Source: Hymenopus coronatus
Taxonomy: Eukaryota; Arthropoda; Insecta; Mantodea; Hymenopodidae
Reading direction: 5' to 3'
Length of the DNA stretch: 64,000 bases
Assembly (NCBI GenBank): GCA_030762935.1
Contig: CM060900.1
Span: 107,288,620 to 107,352,619 of the forward strand
Shown here: positions 43,084-54,384 of the stretch, one piece after another
Layout of the letters: every line of letters starts with the position of its first letter
Position numbering within the stretch: the first letter of the stretch is position 1
The notes under the pieces: model-generated
Told to the model about the DNA's origin: nothing
The model's database searches: none
The model's input: only the letters and a program-made list of their open reading frames with translations
Translations under genes and position numbers: made by a program

Positions 43084-43969
43084 CCTGATGTGTTACACTC
43101 ACATGACTTACTCTAGCTATTCTACAAACTTCATACATAAGATTGTTCTTCTTTCTGCAACTTGCTAATCGCTGTACTCATTAGCACAATGTTTTTATTA
43201 TTTAGTTCCGTATAAGTAGGAAGAAAATAAGGGAAAACACTAGGATAAAGCAATAGTCAAATGCTATAAAAACTGTCGTTATGCGATTGTCATTACAAAT
43301 TGCTTCTTTTCTTGGCCAGGAGTAGAACAACGGACAATCCCGTCAGAGAAAAATATAAGCACTTCACAACTTAAACTAATAACAATGAATACCTCGAAAA
43401 CGCTAAGCTCCACGAAAAAAATGTATATGACATGGTCATATTTTAACAAGACCTACATTTTTTATATAGTAAGTTTTTGTCTATCTCTTACGGTTTACTA
43501 GTTATGCCAAATTAAGCAAAATTCATTCAGAATAAACAGGTCTTCAGAAGCTATTCCCAGAAAATTCAAGATATGCATTTTATTTGTTAGGTAAATATTT
43601 TTAATATATGATATTTTAATCAAAAACGTTAGAGCCATTTTTAAGAAAATCAAAATTTTCGAAAAAAGTTCCATGTAAAGGTAGTTTGGGGTGGGGGGAT
43701 TTTTCTCAAAATCTTCGTGTCGCATCCCTGGAAGATACTAAACTTAAATAGCAAGTCTGGTATTTTAGCTAGTTTTCGTTTTTGAGTTATCGTGTTCACA
43801 GACACACGGACACACACACACACAGACCTTTATCTGAAAATGCTTTTTTTGGATACAGGGGGTCCTAAAACATGTATTTCCGGTGAAATCTCGGTATCGA
43901 ATTTTTGGGTGGAATACAATACTTCTCTATCCCTATGTACATTGTACATATGGGGCTAGAGAAAGTAAA
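43084..43969 (+). mobile_element. HR1 array unit 1, full length
   Basis: CCTGATGTGTTACACTCACA through GTTTGGGGTGGGGGGATTTT, a short (CA)n (43807-43826) and CTATGTACATTGTACATATG to AGAGAAAGTAAAA. About 886 bp. Confidence 0.9.
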
Positions 43970-44722
43970 AAATCTGATGTGTTACACTCACATGACTTTC
44001 TCTAGCTGTTCTACAAACTTCATACATAAGATTCTTCTGCTTGCTGCACCGTACTAATCGAGGTACTCATTAGCACAACGTTTTTATTAATTAGTTCCGT
44101 ACAAGTAGGAAGAAAATAAGGGAATACACTAGGCTAAACCAATAGTCAAATGTTTTAAAAGCTGTCGTTATGCGATTGTCATTACAAATTGCTTCTTTTC
44201 TTGGCCAGAAGTAGAACAAAAGAAAGCCGCACACTCCCGCCTGAGAAAAGTATAACTACTTCACAACTGAAACTAATAACAATGAATACCTCGAAAACTG
44301 TAAGCTCCATGAGAAAAATGTACATGACATAACTTGTGTATTTTAACAAGACCTGCATATTTGTATAGTAAGTTTTTGTCTATCACTTACGGTTTACTAG
44401 TTATGCCAAATTAAGCAAAATTCATCCAGAATAAACAGGTTTGTAGAAGCTATTCCCAGAAAATTCAAGATATACATAATATTTGTCAGCTAAATATCTT
44501 TAATATACGATATTTTAATCAAAATTGTTAGAGCCATTTTTGAGAAAATCAAAATTTTCGAAAAAAGTTCCATATATAGGGTAGTTTGGGGTGGGGGGAT
44601 TTTTCTCAAAATCTTCGTGTCGCATCCCTGGAAGATGGTCCTTGGTTCTTCAATGACTTTTTGTTTTTGAGTTATCGTGTTCACAAACACACGGACACAC
44701 TGACACACAGACACACAAACAC

Positions 44723-44757
<35 letters not shown>

Positions 44758-44900
44758 CCTTTTTGTGAAAATGCTTTTTTTGGATACAGGGGACCCTAAA
44801 ACATATATTTCCGGTGAAATCTCGGTATCGAATTTTTGGGTGGAATACAATATTTCTCTATCTCTATGTACATTGTACATACAAGCTTGAGAAAGTAAAA
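43970..44900 (+). mobile_element. HR1 array unit 2, full length
   Basis: AATCTGATGTGTTACACTCA follows unit 1 without a spacer. Long (CA)n tract of about 30 bp (44725-44754) preceded by CACGGACACAC units. Ends CTATGTACATTGTACATACA and GAGAAAGTAAAA. Confidence 0.9.
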
Positions 44901-45397
44901 ATTAGCAGAAATAGTCTTATTACTTGCTTCCTTGTAAGTAGGAGCGAAATAAGGGAATACCATTGGTTGAAGTGATAGTCAAAAGCTGGTTGCTATGCCA
45001 CTGAAGTTCCTTTGTTTGTATGGACAGCAGTTGACAAATTCCTGTATGAGAAAAGTTTAAGTTTTTCATAGCAGAAGCGAAAAACAAGGTTTGTCTCAAA
45101 AACGATGAACTCCACGAAAAAAATGTATATAGCATAAACTGTGTGTTTTAACGTGCTCTACATTTTTTGTGAAGTAAGTCTTTGTCTATCTCTTACGGTT
45201 TAGCAGTTATTCAAATTCCGTAAAATGCACACACACACACACACTCACACACACACGGACCTTTCCTGAAAATACTTTTTATGGATACAGGGGACCCTAA
45301 AACATATATTTCCGGTAAAATCTCGATATCGAATTTTTTGGTGGAGTGCAATACCTTCTCTATACACTATGTACATAGTACGTATAGAGAAAGTAAA
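44901..45397 (+). mobile_element. HR1 array unit 3, doubly truncated
   Basis: Begins ATTAGCAGAAATAGTCTTAT, lacking the first 100-115 bp, and has an internal deletion joining TTCAAATTCCGTAAAATG straight to (CA)n. Ends with the palindrome CTATGTACATAGTACGTATA. Confidence 0.9.
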
Positions 45398-46163
45398 AAT
45401 CTGATGTGTACCATTCACATGACTTTCTCCATATCCCTGCAACAAATAATTCTTAAAAAGCTTATACTTCTATTTACTTTATGCTAATCAGAAAAAAATA
45501 GCAGAAATAGTCTAATTACTCGCTTCGTTGTAAGTAGAAGCGAAATAAGGGACAACCGTAGGTTAAAGTGATAGTCAAAAGCTGGTTGCTATGTCAATGA
45601 AGTTCCTTTGTTTGTATGGATAGGAGTTGACAAGCTCCTGTATGAGAAAAGTATACGTTTTTCATAGCAGAAACCAAAAATAAGGAATGTCACAAAAACG
45701 ACGAACTCCACCAAAAAAAAAATGCATATAACATAAATTGTGTGTTTTAAAGTGCTCTACATTTTTTGTGTAGTAAGTTTTTGTCCATCTCTTACGGTTT
45801 AGCAGTCATTCAAAATTTAGTAAAATTGATCCAGAATAAACCACTCTTCAGAGGCTATTCCCAGAAAATTCAAGATATACATTTCCTGGAAGATACTAAA
45901 CTTAAGTACCAAGTTTGGTATTTTACCGACTTTTCGTTTTTGAGTTATCGTGTTCACAGACACACGGACACACGGACTCACGAACACACGGACACACGGA
46001 CACACACACACACACACACACGGACCTTTTTGTGAAAATGCTTTTTTTGGATATTGGGGACCCTAAAACATATATTTCCGCTGAAATCTCGGTATCGAAT
46101 TTTTGATGGAGTGCAATACTTTCTCTATACACTATGTATACAGTGCGTGTGGAGAAAGTAAAA
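45398..46163 (+). mobile_element. HR1 array unit 4, internal deletion
   Basis: ATCTGATGTGTACCATTCAC at the left. ATTCAAGATATACATTT joins directly to CCTGGAAGATACTAAACTTA, so the ATTTGTCAG..GGTAGTTGGG segment is lost. A composite CA tract (45960-46020) contains CACGGACACACGGA units. Confidence 0.9.
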
Positions 46164-46785
46164 ATAGCAGAAATAGTCTAATTACTCGCTTCCTTGTAAG
46201 TAGAAGTGAAATAAGGGACAACTGTAGGTTAAAGTGATAGGCAAAAGCTGGTTGCTATGTCAATTAAGTTCCTTTGTCTATATGGATAGGAGTTGAAAAG
46301 TTCCTGTATGAGAAAAGTATACGTTTTTCATAGCAGAAACCAAAAATAAGGAATGTCACAAAAACGACGAACTCCACGAAAAAAATGTATATCAAATAAA
46401 TTGTGTGTTTTAATGTGCTCTACGTTTTTTGTGTAGTAAGTTTTTGTCCATCTCTTACGGTTTAGCAGTTATTCAAAATTGAGTAAAATTCATCCTGAAT
46501 AAACTACTCTTCAGAGGCTATTCCCAGAAAATTCAAGATATACATTTTATTTGTCAGATAAATATGTTTAATATACGAAATTTTAATCAAAATCGTTAGA
46601 GCCATTTTTGAGAACATCAAAATTTTCGAAAAAAGTTCCATGTAAAGGGTAGTTGAGGGTGGGGGTATTTTTCTCAAAATCTTCGTGTCGCACCCCTGGA
46701 AGATACTAAACTTAAATACCAAGTTTGGTATTTTACCGACTTTTCGTTTTTGAGTTATCGTGCTCACAGACACACGGACACACGG

Positions 46786-46816
<31 letters not shown>

Positions 46817-46959
46817 CCTTTTTGTGAAAATGCTTTTTTTGGATATTGGGGACTCTAAAACATATATTTCCGGTGAAATCTCGGTATCAAGTTTTTTGGT
46901 GGAGTGCAATACTTTCTCTATACACTATGTACATAGTGCGTATGGAGAAAGTAAAAATA
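46164..46959 (+). mobile_element. HR1 array unit 5, 5' truncated
   Basis: Starts AGCAGAAATAGTCTAATTAC, the same truncated start as unit 3. The rest is complete through GTTGAGGGTGGGGG, (CA)n (46786-46813) and the palindrome CTATGTACATAGTGCGTATG. Confidence 0.9.
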
Positions 46960-47130
46960 TCAGAAAATGCGCAGCACTGTGGGAGCCAGGAAAAAGCAAA
47001 AACTTAAACATTTGTAAAATGCTGAAAAATTATTTAAAAAATATTAATAAAGAAATCATTCAGCTACTAAAGAGTTTCTACAAAATATTTTGCCATATGT
47101 TAAATTACGATAAGAATATGATAGACAGCT
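46960..47130. other. unassigned stretch after HR1 array
   Basis: The 139-codon frame that begins in HR1 (46725) continues here with a Lys/Asn-rich tail, without recognisable motif. Confidence 0.4.
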
Positions 47131-47465
47131 CGCCTCCCATCTAGGCGCCCCGAAATTATCCCGAGCGCCCACGTGTGGGATTTGTGGTGGAGGAAGCGGC
47201 GTCTGGGCGGGTTTTCTCCGGGGCCTCCGGTTTCCCCCGCCACTCATCCACCAATTGCTCCATCGTCATCTTTACAATCCTCAACTTCACTTACATTTCA
47301 TATCATCCACTTCCTCATGTTCTTGTCTGGTTACGGGTCGACCCCTTGTAACAGATTCTCCATTCTATGGAGACAGGTTTCTGGGCCCTAGGCATTGGCT
47401 TGTAAGTCTTGCGGGGTGTCAGTCCTACAAATGCGGGGTGAGTAAGCCGATAACGAAACGAAGTG
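47131..47465 (+). repeat. SINE-A copy, head truncated
   Basis: Enters at GCTCGCCTCCCATCTAGGCG. Then GAGCGCCCACGTGTGGGATT, GCGGCGTCTGGGCGGGTTTT, CTCCGGTTTCCCCCGCCACT, CATTTCATATCATCCACTTC, TTGTCTGGTTACGGGTCGAC and GGGGTGAGTAAGCCGATAAC. The A-box part and poly-A are absent. Confidence 0.85.
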
Positions 47466-47479
47466 AATACCCGATGTAG

Positions 47480-47575
47480 TATGCATCTAGCAAGGTTTCA
47501 GGTCCTGTAGTCATACCGGTAGCTATTAGGTTCGAATCCACGTACTGTTCAGTGTGAAAGGGGGGGGGGGTTTAG
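47480..47575 (+). repeat. orphan tRNA-like segment
   Basis: GTAGTCATACCGGTAGCTAT and a good B box AGGTTCGAATCCACG at 47528-47542, followed by a run of 10 G at 47562. Probably part of a SINE; single copy here. Confidence 0.35.
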
Positions 47576-48626
47576 ATCCCTAAATTGAACCTTGAAATCT
47601 CTCGAGCTTACCGCAAGTTCAAAATTGAATAACACAAGCAATAATATTTAATATGAAAATTCATCCATTTTTATAAATATGATAGATAAATTGTGTTGTT
47701 CCAAGAAAACAATAGATTAACTATGGCAACAGCACTTTAAATGGCGTGCACGGCCAAATGGAGAAGCTGCATCATTATACACTAAACAAAGTAAAATCTC
47801 GCAATCGTGTGCTGTTCAGAAGCCAGTAATACATGAAAAAACAATTGCAGAATTCTTCATCTATAAACAGAAGTAAGCATAAAGTCTGCAGCGTGCAGTC
47901 TCTTGCGTTACATGGTTACTTGTGAATGATTTCATTAAATGACATGAGTGGAAAATATTGCCTTTATACTGCATCTGCGCTTGCTTTTCGTTACACACCT
48001 TAAACACCTTGGCAAAGCCTTGTAAAGATAATCGAAACACAATCAAATAATAAAACTAAAACTGCACATAGATGAAGTAAATAACTGCATTACAGTTCTA
48101 CAATTTTCCTATCTAGATAGAGTTTCGAAGTTAGTATTGTAGTATTGATTGATCACATCAACAAGGAAATGAAAAACAAAAAACAACCAAACACCGAAGA
48201 TCTTATATAATGATGCGCTCTGTAGAGCAAGTTGATAGGCCATTTTCAAATATATTGTAACTTTTCGGTGCTTTCAGATAAAGCTGTATAGCACACGATC
48301 TAAGAGGTGGCAGTCGAAGCTATCTTGTATGATACTGTGGAATCGGCAACTATGAAGTGTACTCAAAGACATTAAAAGCACTCCTGGCGCTGCGATTTTG
48401 CTGAAAATGTGAACGTTTGACGGGGTCTCGGATCTTATGACGACTTTCATTGGTGTTATTCTGGCACAACAAACCAGGCAGGTAAGAAAAGGTAAAACCA
48501 ATTGGGCAATCCACCCCTTCATTCTTCAAACCCACTTGACGCTCCCTCAGAACAGGTTGACTTGTATCAGCAGTGTATCAACTTTATCCACCACCTGCGC
48601 GAAGCACATTGGCATTAGAACATCAG
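47576..48626. other. unassigned DNA
   Basis: About 1 kb without a recognisable gene. Frames at 48274-48631 overlap on both strands and carry no known motif. Confidence 0.4.
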
Positions 48627-48820
48627 TATAGTTGTGTTCTGGGCTCGTGAGCCGTGCAGGATGAGCTGTGGGGAGAGGGGAAAGCAATATCTGGTTACCC
48701 AGGGAGCTGCTATTTAGTAATCATTCCTGCAGATATGTCTCTTAATCTAGTGTAGCCTACTTAGCATAATAAGGTGCAGAAGCAGTTTAATGCTGTAAGA
48801 AGATTTGTATTCTTTTCAAC

Positions 48821-49135
48821 ATGTCTGAAGCTCAGAAATGTAAGGCAGTGCATTCAGAAGGGCGTGAAATTACAAGCAGCGTTGTAGATGAATATGATGA
48901 AGAAGCTCTGAATAAACAGTATTGATATCCAGTGACACAAGTTCACAACCAGTTGCATATTATACTGGTGTTTCCGTGTCAACGATAAAGAGAATTGCTA
49001 AGGAGAAGAAAGAGCTGCCGTCAAGAGGAGAAAATAGTATATTGAGCACTCCTGGAAAAATAAGAAAAACTAGACCAGAACATACTGTTACGCAAATTAA
49101 TGACTTTAATGTTACCGTTATACGACGAATAATAC
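48821..49135 (+). pseudogene. transposase N-terminal (HTH) fragment
   Basis: From ATG 48821 the frame reads MSEAQKCKAVHSEGREITSS and then VVDEYDEEALNKQY before a stop at 48923. A shifted frame continues with AYYTGVSVSTIKRIAKEKKE (a helix-turn-helix-like segment), LSTPGK, RPE and NDFNVTVIRRII. This order (MSE start, acidic helix, GVS-x-x-T-x-x-R-I HTH, STPGK, F-x-x-x-VIRR) is known from N-termini of transposases in insect genomes. The catalytic domain is absent: from about 49140 the frame runs into HR1 sequence. One frameshift plus truncation mark it as dead. The TIRs at 48627 and 49747 bracket it. Confidence 0.6.
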
Positions 49136-49157
49136 GGCTATTATTACATATCCATTT

Positions 49158-49539
49158 TAAAAAATGTCTACGTCATAAAGTGTGTGTTTTAATGAAATCT
49201 ACGTGGTTTGCGTAGTGAGTTTCTGTCCTTCTCTTACTCACAAAAGTCATCCAGAATGGAGAAGTCTTTAGAGACTATTCCCAGAAAATTCAACATACAT
49301 ATTACGTTTGCCAGAAAATATCTTAAACATAAGGTATTTTAATAAAAATCGTTAAAACTAATTTTTATAAAATCAAAATTTTCTAATAAAGGTCATATGC
49401 ACAGGATAATGGGGATGAACGGGGATCTTGTTGAAAATCTTTGTGGGACATCTTTGGAAGATTTTGAACATAAATAACAAGTTTGGTATTTAACGAGCGT
49501 TTCATTTTTAGCTATGCCGCTTACAGACAGACAGACACA

Positions 49540-49577
<38 letters not shown>

Positions 49578-49602
49578 CTAATCTTCTTCTTATGAAAATG
49601 AA
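49158..49602 (+). mobile_element. HR1 internal fragment inside the TIR element
   Basis: AAAAATGTCTACGTCATAAA, CAGAAAATTCAACATACATA, TAACAAGTTTGGTATTTAAC and a (CA)n tract (49529-49572), ending TTATGAAAATG. Neither HR1 terminus is present. Confidence 0.8.
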
Positions 49603-49747
49603 ACAGCGCGTTCAGAAATGGACACGGAATTGGATGGCCAAAATGTATTAAGGTAGGTTACAGTTATTCTTCAATACCGTATCTCTCTGCTGGTGTCACC
49701 TTATCTGTACTCATGTACAGGGTCCACGAGCCGGAAACACAACTGTA

Positions 49748-50317
49748 TGTAGCAAAAGAAAAGATGTTGTGTCTCACCCGGTGAGGGAGGTGGCTTATGG
49801 TTCACAAAGTTCGGGGATGCACCAGTTCGCAACTTAGAACTTGATTTTTCACAAGTTACGTTTCATGTGCACCCCCTTTTTCCCTTGACCAATACGGTTT
49901 AGGAGTATAGTAGTGGTATATGAGAGGCCTCTTCTGAATCAGAGAGTGGCACACCGCCCAAACAGTTGGAAGACATGGGCGGAGATAGCGAAAGTACGAT
50001 AAGTATTTCCATGCGTATTTTTAATGTATTTAAGTTTACAGGTAATAAATGCTGTTTCTCACCCCTTAAGTAAACCTGTACTTCCTGTTGTCTATCCCTA
50101 CAGATGGGGACCCTTAATCTTATATTTGAAAAATGTTTTATTTGGGAGAACAATATTTTAAGACTGTTCATTATTGATTCTCTTCATTGCGAGGATTTGT
50201 TTTTCTTGTGTCTGGAAATTTTTCCATCCCGGTTTATGTTCTGGTTTTATTTATTTATCTAGTTCCGCATTTCACGTGCTTCCTGAGATTGCAGTTTGAA
50301 ATTCCGCAGAAAGATGA
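49748..50317. other. unassigned stretch
   Basis: A 90-codon minus frame (49899-50171) shows no known domain. Confidence 0.4.
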
Positions 50318-50367
50318 TGATTATTATTATTTTTAGTATTATTATTGTTATTGTTATTATGTTTATT
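50318..50367 (+). repeat. (ATT)n microsatellite 5' of SINE-B
   Basis: ATT/TTG-type triplets immediately before SINE-B copy 4. Confidence 0.85.
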
Positions 50368-50370
50368 AGT

Positions 50371-50650
50371 CACCCTCCGTAGTGTAATGATTACCATGCT
50401 AACATCATATACCCAAGGTCGCAGGTTCAAGCCCGGCGGAGGACGATGGATTTTTTCGGGCGTAAAAATCCTTAGCATGGCTTCCTTCGGAAGGGAAGTA
50501 AAGCCGTTGGTCCCTTGTCATAGATTCACGGCACGTAAAAGAACCTCAAGTCTGACAGAGAGGCCTCTGAGCAAAATTAAGCGGTCTTTCACGCCCAGTA
50601 TAGAATGGGACGCTGAGAACCACAGCAGTTAAAGAGCGTCCGTAAATAAT
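50371..50650 (+). repeat. SINE-B copy 4, full length
   Basis: CACCCTCCGTAGTGTAATGA, CATGCTAACATCATATACCC, B box GCAGGTTCAAGCCCGGC, GGACGATGGATTTTTTCGGG, CTTCCTTCGGAAGGGAAGTA, GGCACGTAAAAGAACCTCAA, GCAAAATTAAGCGGTCTTTC, GAATGGGACGCTGAGAACCA and GTTAAAGAGCGTCCGTAAAT. Best copy of the family here; no poly-A, and ATT-type triplets follow. Confidence 0.9.
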
Positions 50651-50654
50651 ACTA

Positions 50655-50730
50655 CATTTACATTTATTATGATTATTGTCACCATTATCATCATTATCAT
50701 TATTAATGTTATTATTATCATTATTTTCTT
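50655..50730 (+). repeat. imperfect (ATT)n tract
   Basis: ATT and ATC triplets between two SINE-B copies. Confidence 0.85.
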
Positions 50731-50736
50731 TCTTTT

Positions 50737-50891
50737 TGGCGTATAAAATCTTTACCATTATTTCCTTCGGAAGGGAAGCAAATTTGGCGGTGCCGTGTCG
50801 TAAATTTACGGTAAATAAATAATGCTCATGACTGATAGAGGCCCTGTTGAGAATGGGATGATAAGAACATAGTTAAAGAGTGTCCATATAC
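50737..50891 (+). repeat. SINE-B copy 5, head missing
   Basis: GGCGTATAAAATCTTTACCA, TTCCTTCGGAAGGGAAGCAA, TCGTAAATTTACGGTAAATA, GAATGGGATGATAAGAACAT and AGAGTGTCCATATA. More diverged than its neighbour. Confidence 0.75.
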
Positions 50892-51479
50892 ACAGCTGAA
50901 TTTAATTTTCACACGCTCAGGCACACATGCGCACGAGTCTGGCAACTGGTGAATTCAATTTTTGCACTACAGGCCAGACGTGTTTTATTTATTGGTTTTC
51001 ACTGATGTGCCGACAGTCTAATTAGTATAGGGGGAAATCATTTAATCTCAGTTCCAAAGAACTACCGGCTTCGCATTGAACTAAGGTAATGCCAACCTTA
51101 CACGAGGGTTAATGGTTTCAAGTCAGTAAATGGAATTTTGCTTTGAAACAACACTAGTTGACTAGATCACTTTCCAGCGCTACTTTATGGTATTATATTT
51201 AGTGGATAACAGTGTTTTAAAAGCAATTAACAAGTATGTAATACTTCATGTAAGCACTAAGCACTATTCCAAATAAATTCATGCGTAGAACACTAGTGAA
51301 ATCTACCCAACTAAGGATTACTTGCCTAAATCACCAGTTATTGCCTGTACCGCCAACGTAACACCTGAAATTAATACTAACTACAGGCATATCTTTACCA
51401 ATTGTGGAGCTTAAGATCAGTTACTGGTATTGGTGAGAACTGAAAAAACAGAATGTAACCAAAAGTATGCATACAGCAC
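50892..51479. other. unassigned AT-rich DNA
   Basis: No supported feature. Confidence 0.45.
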
Positions 51480-51700
51480 TTTAATAGAGTGAATATACCA
51501 CAGTTGGCTTTTTGGTGAAATCAAAATGCATCACGGCTGAATGATGTGTTGGAACGAGGTGAGAGGAAGCGCAAGCACTCGTGCTTCTGACCTTTGCCCA
51601 GTGGCGAGCTCGAAGAGTATTGCTGTGTACGCGCGAGTACTCTGACCTAGCCGAGCAGAGTTTGAACACCCTGCTGTTGAGTATGCGCGGTAAAGCAAAA
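51480..51700 (+). repeat. GC-richer interspersed repeat (family X)
   Basis: Shares GCCCAGTGGCGAGCTCGAAG and GCGCGAGTACTCTGACCTAG with the minus-strand copy at 16841-17100. The minus frame 51481-51711 is repeat sequence with no known domain. Confidence 0.5.
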
Positions 51701-51995
51701 GCCGGTCTCATTTTATTCTAAATAATACACAGCTGATTTGTAACTTGTGCCTTTTACATAATTTTTGGATTTTAGTATATTAAATTATTTATTGCAAGTA
51801 TTTCACTTAGAAACGACTCTTGACCTAATGTGACAATAAGTCCAGTATTTCAGTTTATGCAGGATATTAAGTTACTCTCTATAGTTTCCTTTCCTCTTGG
51901 GACACCCCTCATTCCCACACATGACTAACGCAATAAACCAGGATGACTTTGTCCTTTCTCGTCGGTTTCAGTTTGCCTTTGATTTTTTAACGAGT
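51701..51995. other. unassigned AT-rich stretch
   Basis: Nothing recognised. Confidence 0.45.
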
Positions 51996-52095
51996 AATGT
52001 TTATTATTATTATTATTACTATTATTATTATTATTATTATTATTACAATTAGTAGTAGTAGTAGTAGTAGTAGTAGCAGTAGCAGTAGCAGTAGG
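51996..52095 (+). repeat. compound (ATT)n-(AGT)n microsatellite
   Basis: ATT triplets to about 52050, then AGT/AGC triplets to 52095. The poly-Ser and poly-Ile frames here are artefacts. Confidence 0.95.
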
Positions 52096-52247
52096 AGTAT
52101 TCTTTCTTTCTTTTTTGAGTTACAAATTCGTAGAAAGCTCAGTTACTCTACTCGTGTCTTTGTTTTTCATTTAGTGTCTATCTTTCAAATCTACGTGCTG
52201 TAACAGTTTAGTTATTCGCAGAGTTGATCTTTAATTTCCCAGAAGAA

Positions 52248-52745
52248 CTATTACTATTTCTAGAACATATTAACAGTGTACATAATAGTTAGAAAATATA
52301 TTGTTTTACACACAAAAATTCGATATCGAGATTTCACCGTGAAAAGGTCAGTGTGTGTGTATGTGTGTGTATATGGTGAGGATAGCATAACTCAATAAAG
52401 AAAAGTCGGTTATATACCACACTTGGTATTTAAGTTTAGTGTCTTACATGGATGACACGAATATTTTAGTAAAACTTCTTTTTAAACGGAACATTTTTCG
52501 AAATGTTCTATTTTCTAAAATCTGGCTAACATTTTTGTTTAAAATGCCTATATTAAATATATTTACATGAAAAATAAAACGTATATCCTGAATTTCTCGG
52601 GGAATAGCCCCTAAAGCCATCTTCATTGTGAGCGACTTTTGCATAACTGGCAAACCGTAAGGGGTAGACAAAATCTTAGTACACAAAAGAATGCAAATAT
52701 CAGTGAAACACAATTCATTTCTAATAAAAGTTTTTGTTGTGTTGT
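52248..52745 (-). mobile_element. HR1 fragment, palindrome side
   Basis: A decayed palindrome, then TTCGATATCGAGATTTCACC, a (GT)n (52350-52370), TACCACACTTGGTATTTAAG, TGGCAAACCGTAAGGGGTAG and ACACAATTCATTTC. It lacks the TCTGATGTG side. Confidence 0.75.
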
Positions 52746-52804
52746 GAGGTATTTGCTTAACAATTGGAATTCTCCCTGATGACACCCCCACAAAGAAAAT
52801 GTAA

Positions 52805-52895
52805 AAAAATTTAAACCACAAGCGTAGCCGAAGTCGTTAAGCCATGGATTTGTAAATGGGAAGTCTGCAATTGAAAGCCGGCCAGAACCTCCTCG
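52805..52895 (+). repeat. tRNA-like pseudogene or SINE head
   Basis: GCGTAGCCGAAGTCGTTAAG resembles a tRNA-Ser/Leu D-arm. CCATGGATTTGTAAATGG could fold as an anticodon arm. The B box region (GCAATTGAAAGCCGGCC) is degraded. Followed by a pyrimidine-rich tract (52900-52930). Confidence 0.35.
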
Positions 52896-52931
52896 ACTTA
52901 GTTTCTTTTTTTTTCTTTCTTTCTTTCTTCA

Positions 52932-54380
52932 GACTTTCCTCAGAACTCATAAATTAAAATTCTGGGGAGATACCCTGAACTTTTCCTTCCCAAATTTCCT
53001 TTCCCAGTTATAACTTCAATTTATGTATCATCAGTAGGGGTCCAGCTAATAAGGTCCTGTTATCCTTCCGTTTAGGATTTTTAAGCCCTTGAAATAGACC
53101 AACTTGGCTTATCTTTGTGAAGTATTCTTACAAACACAAACATATTCAGCGTTTCTTATTTTAGACTGCACACTTATACTTTAAGTTTTTATTTGCTGAA
53201 GATATATAGGTAATGAATTTAAATATATTCCAATACTAATAATGTTACTGCTTTTCTAATTTTAGTAACGTTTGTTTCTAAGTATATTTCACGAAACATT
53301 TTATTGATAACCATAACAAAATACACAAACTGTTTTACCATTTCTTTTATTACATCACTTTCTGCTGTTCTTATTTTACTAAGAGCTTGCTTATGGCTTT
53401 AGCCATGACCAGTTTATGGAGAGACACCTAGCACCATCGCCCACAATGGATCTTCAGAGCAAACAATCTCAGTGGGACGTATAAGCTTAAGAGGATACCA
53501 AAGGTTAAAGGAGATTTTCTAAAGTATTAGAGCTAGATCTTTAATTGTCTGTAGTGACAAAAAAGTATTCATATGAAGTTTCACATAAATATGTTATCCT
53601 TCTGGGTATATTCATTTATTCGATCCAATTAGCTAAAATAAAATCTATCTTCCTACAGATATTCAGCTGCAGGAATACATATTTGAAATTGCATTCCTTA
53701 ATGCATTTGTAACCAATTGTCTGGTTGAAATGTTCCTATTTTGGATACTTATTTTTAATACTTTATTTCACAAAGTGGAGAAAACTGCAAAAGCAATGTA
53801 TGATTATACTAATTAAGTTTTATACTAATCTATGACCATTATCAAAACTACAACCAGACATTTATTTACACAAGTTTTGTACTTCTTTGGGAAATATTTT
53901 CGAACGTCTAGCTGTATCTTTGTGGGAGATGATAGTTTTTTAAAATGGGAAAATAACAAACAGGTTGATTCTGAGAAAAATGGCTTTAAAGTTTGACATA
54001 GAGCAGACGTCTCCAAAACTGTACTCGCGAATACAGATCCTGAATGAGGGGAGGACAGTGTGGGATATGACGTAACTTTATAGTCTATTCACGCCTTCCC
54101 TGATACGCACGATTGTAAACTTTCTCATGGTGAAATGGCTGCTCCAAATCATAGTAAGAAACGTGTATGCACATTTAAAAATTAATGGAGAAAGAATTTT
54201 TTCTGTACTGCTTCTGACGAAATTATAAGGTACCTTATTTGTTCCAAGAGTTTAGGGGATATATAAGGCCAATATAAGGTGTCATCATATTGCCAGTCAC
54301 AAAGAGCACGTGAACATTACAGGCAAATAATTTTAACAAAATCAATCAAGTGTAAGTATACTGATTATCATACCCAATCA
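52932..54380. other. unassigned AT-rich DNA
   Basis: About 1.4 kb with no recognisable gene or repeat. Confidence 0.45.
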
Positions 54381-54384
54381 TGTA

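Larger units (their letters stand above)
48627..49747 (+). mobile_element. decayed Tc1/mariner-type element with TIRs
   Basis: The left end TATAGTTGTGTTCTGGGCTC and the right end reversed TACAGTTGTGTTTCCGGCTC match for about 30 bases, continuing GTGRRCC, and each is preceded by TA. Between them lies an N-terminal transposase remnant on the plus strand (48821-49135), then an HR1 fragment (49158-49602) that has replaced or interrupted the rest. Total 1121 bp. The TIR pair is seen directly; the superfamily is inferred from TA ends and the HTH-type fragment. Confidence 0.7.

Noticed and set aside
46504..46809. Frames starting with Cys-Val repeats (also near 2146, 4387, 44490, 44650, 45817, 45923)
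   Set aside because: They are read-through of the HR1 (GT)n tract. The frame is not conserved among copies and appears on both strands.
42880..46959. CRISPR-like regular array
   Set aside because: Units are 500-930 bp, lack short unique spacers and belong to an interspersed repeat; the window is eukaryotic.
46725..47144. Longest open frame, 139 codons
   Set aside because: Its first half is HR1 sequence and its second half is Lys/Asn-rich AT DNA without any motif or splice context that I could support.
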